From: Paenibacillus wynnii
Lineage (GTDB): Bacteria > Bacillota > Bacilli > Paenibacillales > Paenibacillaceae
Direction: 5' to 3'
Assembly: GCF_030812855.1 (NCBI RefSeq)
Contig: NZ_JAUSTK010000009.1
Span: 1 to 64,000, forward strand
Length of the DNA: 64,000 nucleotides
Positions 59,810 to 64,000 of the stretch are shown here, one piece after another; positions within the stretch are counted from its first letter, which is position 1; every line of letters begins with the position of its first letter. A model generated the notes under the pieces. It had not been told where the DNA came from, ran no database searches, and saw nothing but the letters and a program-made list of their open reading frames with translations. The position numbers and the translations under genes are program-made.

Positions 59810-60910
59810 ATGAAAATTGCGATAGCGCACGATTACTTAATCCAAATGGGCGGAGCGGAAAGAGTCGTGGAAGTATTCCACCATATGTATCCGGATGCTC
59901 CGATCTTCACGACGGTTTTTAACGGAAGCCGCCTGACTGACAATCTCAAAGATGCGGATATCCGAACCTCCTGGCTGCAAAAAATTCCGGGAGTGAAGAC
60001 TAATTTTAAAGGGATGTTGCCACTTTACCCTATGGCCATCAAGGATTTGGACTTTAGCGGATACGACATCGTGCTCAGCTCCAGCAGTGCTTTTATGAAA
60101 AGCATTCAAGTGCCGAGTCATACATTTCATCTGTGCTACTGCCATACTCCAATGCGGTTTGCTTGGGATTATGACACTTATATGGAGCGGCAGTCCAATT
60201 CCGGGTTATTCAAAAGGCTACTTAAGGTATATATGCAGCAGCTCAAAAATTGGGATCAGCGGACATCCAAGAATGTGAATCAATTTGTAGCCAACTCTTC
60301 TGTAGTGAAGAAAAGGATTCAGAACTACTATCATCGGGACTCTGATATTATTTTCCCGCCGATTAACACAGCACGGTTTACAAGTTCAACCTCTATCGGG
60401 GACTACTATTTAATTGTTTCACGATTGGTCTCCTATAAACGTATTGATTTGGCAGTCGAAGCTTTCAGTAAAAACGGTCTTAAGCTGTACATTGTTGGCG
60501 ATGGACCGGATCGTAAGCGGCTGGAAAGTATGGCTAAGAGCAATGTGTCATTTCTGGGCAGGCTTGAGGACGATCAGGTGACAGGTTTAATGGCACAATG
60601 CCGTGCGCTTATCTTTCCCGGGGAGGAAGATTTCGGTATTACTCCACTGGAGGCAAATGCTGCCGGCAGACCGGTTATCGCTTATCAGGCCGGCGGCGCA
60701 CTGGATACAATCATCCCTTATGTCAACGGAGTGTTCTTCCAGCATCAAGAGGTTGACGATTTACTCGCTGCGATTCACGAAGTGGAGTCTTATTCATGGG
60801 ACATCGGACAAATCATAAGTCATGCGCAAAAATTTGACGAAGAGTCATTCATGGTTAATTTCAAGCAGTACGTCGAACAGGCCTACGTAAACTTTTTAAA
60901 AGGAGGATGA
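59810..60910 (+). CDS. Family 4 glycosyltransferase (mannosyl/rhamnosyl-type)
   Basis: A 366-residue GT-B enzyme of the WbaZ-like group: HDYLIQMGGAERVVEVFHHM at the N-terminus, CHTPMRFAWD (about 115), SRLVSYKRIDLAVEAF (about 205) and GEEDFGITPLEANAAGRPVIA (about 270). With manC downstream, a GDP-mannose donor is plausible. ATG 59810 follows GAGG by 9 bases; the frame is open further upstream without a good site. Confidence 0.9.
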   Translation: MKIAIAHDYLIQMGGAERVVEVFHHMYPDAPIFTTVFNGSRLTDNLKDADIRTSWLQKIPGVKTNFKGMLPLYPMAIKDLDFSGYDIVLSSSSAFMKSIQVPSHTFHLCYCHTPMRFAWDYDTYMERQSNSGLFKRLLKVYMQQLKNWDQRTSKNVNQFVANSSVVKKRIQNYYHRDSDIIFPPINTARFTSSTSIGDYYLIVSRLVSYKRIDLAVEAFSKNGLKLYIVGDGPDRKRLESMAKSNVSFLGRLEDDQVTGLMAQCRALIFPGEEDFGITPLEANAAGRPVIAYQAGGALDTIIPYVNGVFFQHQEVDDLLAAIHEVESYSWDIGQIISHAQKFDEESFMVNFKQYVEQAYVNFLKGG

Positions 60911-60914
60911 TTGT

Positions 60915-62255
60915 ATGAAGCTGGCAGTAATCGGTACCGGCTATGTCGGTCTTGTATCTGGCGTATGTTTTACACTTAACGGAAATCATGTCATTTGCGT
61001 CGATAAAGATGAGGAAAAGATTAATAAGCTGAACCGCATGGAATCTCCCATTTATGAGCCGGGAATCGAAGCCTTGATTGATGTGAATCTTCGTGAGGGG
61101 CGCTTGTCATTCTCCTCCGATCTTTCGGATTCGGTACGGCGTTCTGATATCGTCATCCTTGCTGTAGGGACACCTTCCCTGCCGAACGGAGAAGCGGATC
61201 TTCAGTATATCGAAGGTGCGGCGGCTGAAGTCGGCAGAGCTATGGAAGGCTACAAAATTATTATGACCAAGTCTACCGTTCCCGTCGGAACCAATGAGAA
61301 GATTCGCAAGATGATTGCTTCACACACAACTCATCCTTTTGATATCATCTCTGCGCCGGAATTTCTTAGAGAAGGCTCAGCCATCAGTGATACGCTTCAT
61401 CCCGATCGAATAGTCATCGGATTGGATAATCCGGACCTCGAGCCGGTTATGAGAAAGCTTCACCAAGGATTTACGGAGAATGTATTCGTGACCGATATTC
61501 GCAGCGCGGAAATGATTAAATATGCTTCAAATGCCTTCTTGGCTACTAAAATCTCGTTCATTAACGAGATTGCTAATATTTGCGAAAAAGTGGGAGCTGA
61601 TGTAACCGAGGTAGCCCAGGGTATGGGGATGGACCGCAGAATTGGTTCCTCATTCCTGCAAGCTGGTATCGGGTACGGCGGCTCCTGCTTCCCTAAGGAC
61701 ACCAATGCGCTGATTCAAATTGCCGGCAACGTCGATTATGAGTTCAAGCTTTTGGAATCTGTGGTTGAGGTCAACAAGGGTCAGCGTTTTATGATTATCT
61801 CGAAGCTGCATGAATCGCTAGGAAGTCTCCGAGGAGCGGTAATCGGAATATGGGGGCTCGCTTTCAAGCCTAATACAGATGATGTACGTGAAGCCCCGGC
61901 CCGTGAAATCGTTGAGGCGCTTGTAGCAGAGGGTGCCATCGTGAAACTCTTCGATCCGATTGCTGCCGATAACTTCAGGAAGCAATACGATCATCCGCAA
62001 CTCCGTTGGTGCTCCTTGCCGGAAGAAGCGGCGAAAGACAGTGATGCTGTCTGCCTGCTGACGGATTGGAGCCTGTTCAAGGATATCGACTTGCACAAGC
62101 TGGCGCAAAGCATGCGTAAGCAAATTCTGATAGACGGCCGAAACCTCTACACCAAGGAACAAATCGAGGGCACTGGCCTAGAGTATCACTCTGTCGGACG
62201 CCCGCAGATGGGCGGCCTTAGCGGTTATTCGCAGAGTGTGGCTGGCGCGGTGTAA
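60915..62255 (+). CDS. ugd: UDP-glucose 6-dehydrogenase
   Basis: A 446-residue Ugd/TuaD: Rossmann motif GTGYVGLVSGVCF (about 7-19), TKSTVPVGT (about 118), catalytic Cys in GGSCFPKDT (about 259) and FKPNTDDVREAPA (about 317). It oxidises UDP-glucose to UDP-glucuronate, so the polymer of locus 2 is probably acidic. It belongs to a different clade from the HexNAc dehydrogenase at 19838. AAAAGGAGG precedes the ATG. Confidence 0.96.
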   Translation: MKLAVIGTGYVGLVSGVCFTLNGNHVICVDKDEEKINKLNRMESPIYEPGIEALIDVNLREGRLSFSSDLSDSVRRSDIVILAVGTPSLPNGEADLQYIEGAAAEVGRAMEGYKIIMTKSTVPVGTNEKIRKMIASHTTHPFDIISAPEFLREGSAISDTLHPDRIVIGLDNPDLEPVMRKLHQGFTENVFVTDIRSAEMIKYASNAFLATKISFINEIANICEKVGADVTEVAQGMGMDRRIGSSFLQAGIGYGGSCFPKDTNALIQIAGNVDYEFKLLESVVEVNKGQRFMIISKLHESLGSLRGAVIGIWGLAFKPNTDDVREAPAREIVEALVAEGAIVKLFDPIAADNFRKQYDHPQLRWCSLPEEAAKDSDAVCLLTDWSLFKDIDLHKLAQSMRKQILIDGRNLYTKEQIEGTGLEYHSVGRPQMGGLSGYSQSVAGAV

Positions 62256-62645
62256 GGTTGGTTTAATCTCTTTATCTGTTATCTGTTATCTCTTATCTCT
62301 TTGTCTGTTATCTCTTTGTCTGTTATCTCTTTATCTGGATTAACTCTTTAGCATTTTCTAGTGGCTTTCCCAGGCAGTGTTGCCGCCGGAAAGCTTTAGA
62401 GGTCGATCGCGAAGCGGAGATAATGGGATCTTTATAAAAACACAGTGTTATGTAAAGGGACGAAGAGGAATTTTGGAACTGTAGAAGCGTTAGCGTTCGC
62501 CTTTATCCTTGGATTTCAACCGCGAGGAGCGGTCACAATTCAGGAAATCCAAGGATAACAGCGATCGGAAGTCCAACATTCATCGCAGTCCCCCAGCCAT
62601 AACAATCCCACTCTTTTATAACAATCCCATAAGGAGGGTTCACTT
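62256..62645. repeat. 390-bp gap: TTATCTCTTTGTCTG microsatellite followed by a palindrome-rich element
   Basis: 62268-62339 is a pyrimidine-rich run of irregular TTATCTG, TTATCTC and TTTGTCTG units, with a 15-bp unit perfectly repeated. 62455-62592 is a further copy of the element at 41086-41264, sharing ATTTTGGAACTG and CGGAAGTCCAA. Its stem pairs ATCCTTGGATTTC (62505-62517) with GAAATCCAAGGAT (62544-62556), with an inner ACCGC-GAGGA-GCGGT. No gene is seen. Confidence 0.85.
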
Positions 62646-64000
62646 ATGAAACTTGTACTATTGTCAGGCGGTTCAGGAAAACGGTTGTGGCCTTTGTCCA
62701 ACGATTCACGTTCAAAACAATTCTTACGAGTATTGGAAAGTCCGCAAGGTGAGCCGGAGTCCATGGTACAACGGGTCTGGAGACAGCTGAAAGAAACAGG
62801 TCTTGAGAGTTCCTCCTATCTGGCAACAGGTCGCGGTCAGGTGGAAATGATACAAAGTCAGTTGGGCAGCGAAGTGCCGATCATTGTAGAACCCGAACGG
62901 CGTGATACATTTCCGGCGATTGCGCTCACGGCCTCCTATTTGTATTCGGTGGCAGGGGTTTCGCCCGCTGAGATTGTAGCCATTTTGCCGGTAGATCCTT
63001 ATGTGGAATCATCCTTCTTCGAGAGTGTTGCGAAATTGGAGAGCACAATGGAAGAGAGCGGCGCGAATTTGGCGCTTATGGGTGTTGTCCCTGAACTGGC
63101 ATCAGAGAAGTACGGGTACATTATTCCGACTCGTGATGCGGCAGGGGAAAATGGATTCCTGCGTGTGAGTCATTTTCAGGAGAAACCGAACCGCAAACAA
63201 GCCGAGGAGTTAATCAGTCGGAATGCTCTATGGAACTGCGGCGTATTCGCCTTCCGGTTGGGGTATCTGCTGGATATCTTACAGAGCAAGGGGCTTCCCT
63301 TGGGATATGAAGAAATGCAGAAGCAATATAAACTGCTTGCATCTATCAGCTTTGATTATGAAGTGGTTGAAAAAGAGGATAATATCGTAGTGCAGCCGTA
63401 TGACGGGTTCTGGAAAGACTTAGGTACGTGGAATACCCTGACTGAGGAAATGTCCAGCAATCACGTAGGTAAAGGATTTATTACGGCTGACTCTGAAGGA
63501 ACTTGCCTGATTAATGAATTGGATATTCCGATTACCGTAATCGGTGCTAAGGATCTAATTATTGCAGCAAGCCCTGATGGAATTCTGGTTACCCATAAAG
63601 CGGAAAGTCCGCGTATCAAGGAAGTATTGAAGACTTTTGAGCAAAGACCGATGTACGAAGAGCGCCGTTGGGGACATTATCGAGTGATTGACTATGTGAA
63701 ATACAATGAGGGCAATGAGGTTCTTACTAAACGGATTTTTATTTCTGAAGGCAAAAATATCAGCTACCAGCTTCATCATAAACGCAGCGAGATCTGGACA
63801 ATAATCAGCGGTGAAGCCAGTATTGTTCTGAACGAAAAAATGCATAACGTAAAAGCAGGCGACGTAGTCCGGATACCAGAGGGCACCAAGCATGCCATAT
63901 TGGCTCTGACAGATCTCGAATTCATAGAGGTACAGACTGGCTCTGAGCTGGTTGAAGAGGATAACATTCGGATCACGCTGGATTGGAATGATATCGAATT
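62646..64000 (+). CDS. manC: Mannose-1-phosphate guanylyltransferase / mannose-6-phosphate isomerase, 3' end outside window
   Basis: Open from ATG 62646 (AAGGAGGG 8 bases upstream) to the window edge, at least 451 codons. The N-terminal nucleotidyltransferase has LSGGSGKRLWPLSNDSRSKQ (about 6-25), the GDP-mannose pyrophosphorylase signature, then FQEKPN (about 179) and WNCGVFAF. A C-terminal cupin (about 350-450) carries the type II isomerase motif (QLHHKRSEIWTIISG). It would supply GDP-mannose to the glycosyltransferases of locus 2. Family proteins are about 455-480 residues, so only the last few codons are missing. Confidence 0.93.
   Translation, partial: MKLVLLSGGSGKRLWPLSNDSRSKQFLRVLESPQGEPESMVQRVWRQLKETGLESSSYLATGRGQVEMIQSQLGSEVPIIVEPERRDTFPAIALTASYLYSVAGVSPAEIVAILPVDPYVESSFFESVAKLESTMEESGANLALMGVVPELASEKYGYIIPTRDAAGENGFLRVSHFQEKPNRKQAEELISRNALWNCGVFAFRLGYLLDILQSKGLPLGYEEMQKQYKLLASISFDYEVVEKEDNIVVQPYDGFWKDLGTWNTLTEEMSSNHVGKGFITADSEGTCLINELDIPITVIGAKDLIIAASPDGILVTHKAESPRIKEVLKTFEQRPMYEERRWGHYRVIDYVKYNEGNEVLTKRIFISEGKNISYQLHHKRSEIWTIISGEASIVLNEKMHNVKAGDVVRIPEGTKHAILALTDLEFIEVQTGSELVEEDNIRITLDWNDIE

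Overview
The window looks like chromosomal DNA of a Paenibacillus-type member of the Bacillales. Ribosome-binding sites are strong AGGAGG-type. There is an aa3 menaquinol oxidase operon, leucine dehydrogenase, Mn-dependent pyrophosphatase, a SinR-type regulator, a copper-amine-oxidase-N 'stalk' deacetylase and tandem 7TM sensor kinases. No rRNA, tRNA, insertion sequence or phage gene was seen. Genus and all functions come from reading motifs by eye; no database search was run.

Layout. 0-4.3 kb: qoxABCD on the minus strand. 4.7-15.7 kb: housekeeping and stress genes (deacetylase, amino-acid ABC importer, Mug-like glycosylase, YjjG-like phosphatase, a broken stalk gene followed by ten 51-bp tandem repeats, ring-cleaving dioxygenase, AAC(3)-family acetyltransferase, PpaC, Rrf2 regulator, nitroreductase). 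15.8-28.1 kb: exopolysaccharide locus 1. It has a divergent SinR-like regulator, then a membrane HEAT-repeat protein, a processive GT2 synthase, a REC protein whose phosphoacceptor Asp is Glu, a UDP-HexNAc dehydrogenase, GlmS, a GlmU lacking its acetyltransferase domain and a two-barrel membrane-anchored glycosidase-like protein. A c-di-GMP-I riboswitch with terminator then precedes a small membrane protein. 28.2-34 kb: pirin, leucine dehydrogenase, lipoprotein cyclophilin, MFS exporter and small acidic proteins.

34-39.3 kb: two overlapping paralogous 7TM histidine kinases, the first with His-to-Gln at the phosphoacceptor, converge on a two-gene minus-strand unit. That unit encodes a class I isoprenoid-synthase-fold protein followed by an NHLP-leader RiPP precursor ending in Trp, the same enzyme-then-peptide order as comQ-comX. 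39.4-44.2 kb: Gfo/Idh/MocA oxidoreductase, a repeat-rich gap, a GH20-like hexosaminidase and a divergent AraC regulator. 44.8-64 kb: exopolysaccharide locus 2 (Wzx/Wzy type). A HisKA_3 kinase/NarL regulator pair precedes wzz, a BY-kinase-like ATPase, galU, the initiating sugar transferase, glycosyltransferases, two Wzy/ligase-like proteins, flippase, ugd and manC, which runs off the right edge.

The most unusual items are: (a) the isoprenoid-enzyme/NHLP-peptide pair; (b) locus 1, which combines a relic of a glmS ribozyme, AUA/AUU codons at the expected start positions, a phosphomimetic REC and a c-di-GMP riboswitch; (c) an intergenic element seen three times, made of 25-bp imperfect palindromes whose starts are spaced exactly 51, 62 and 51 bp.
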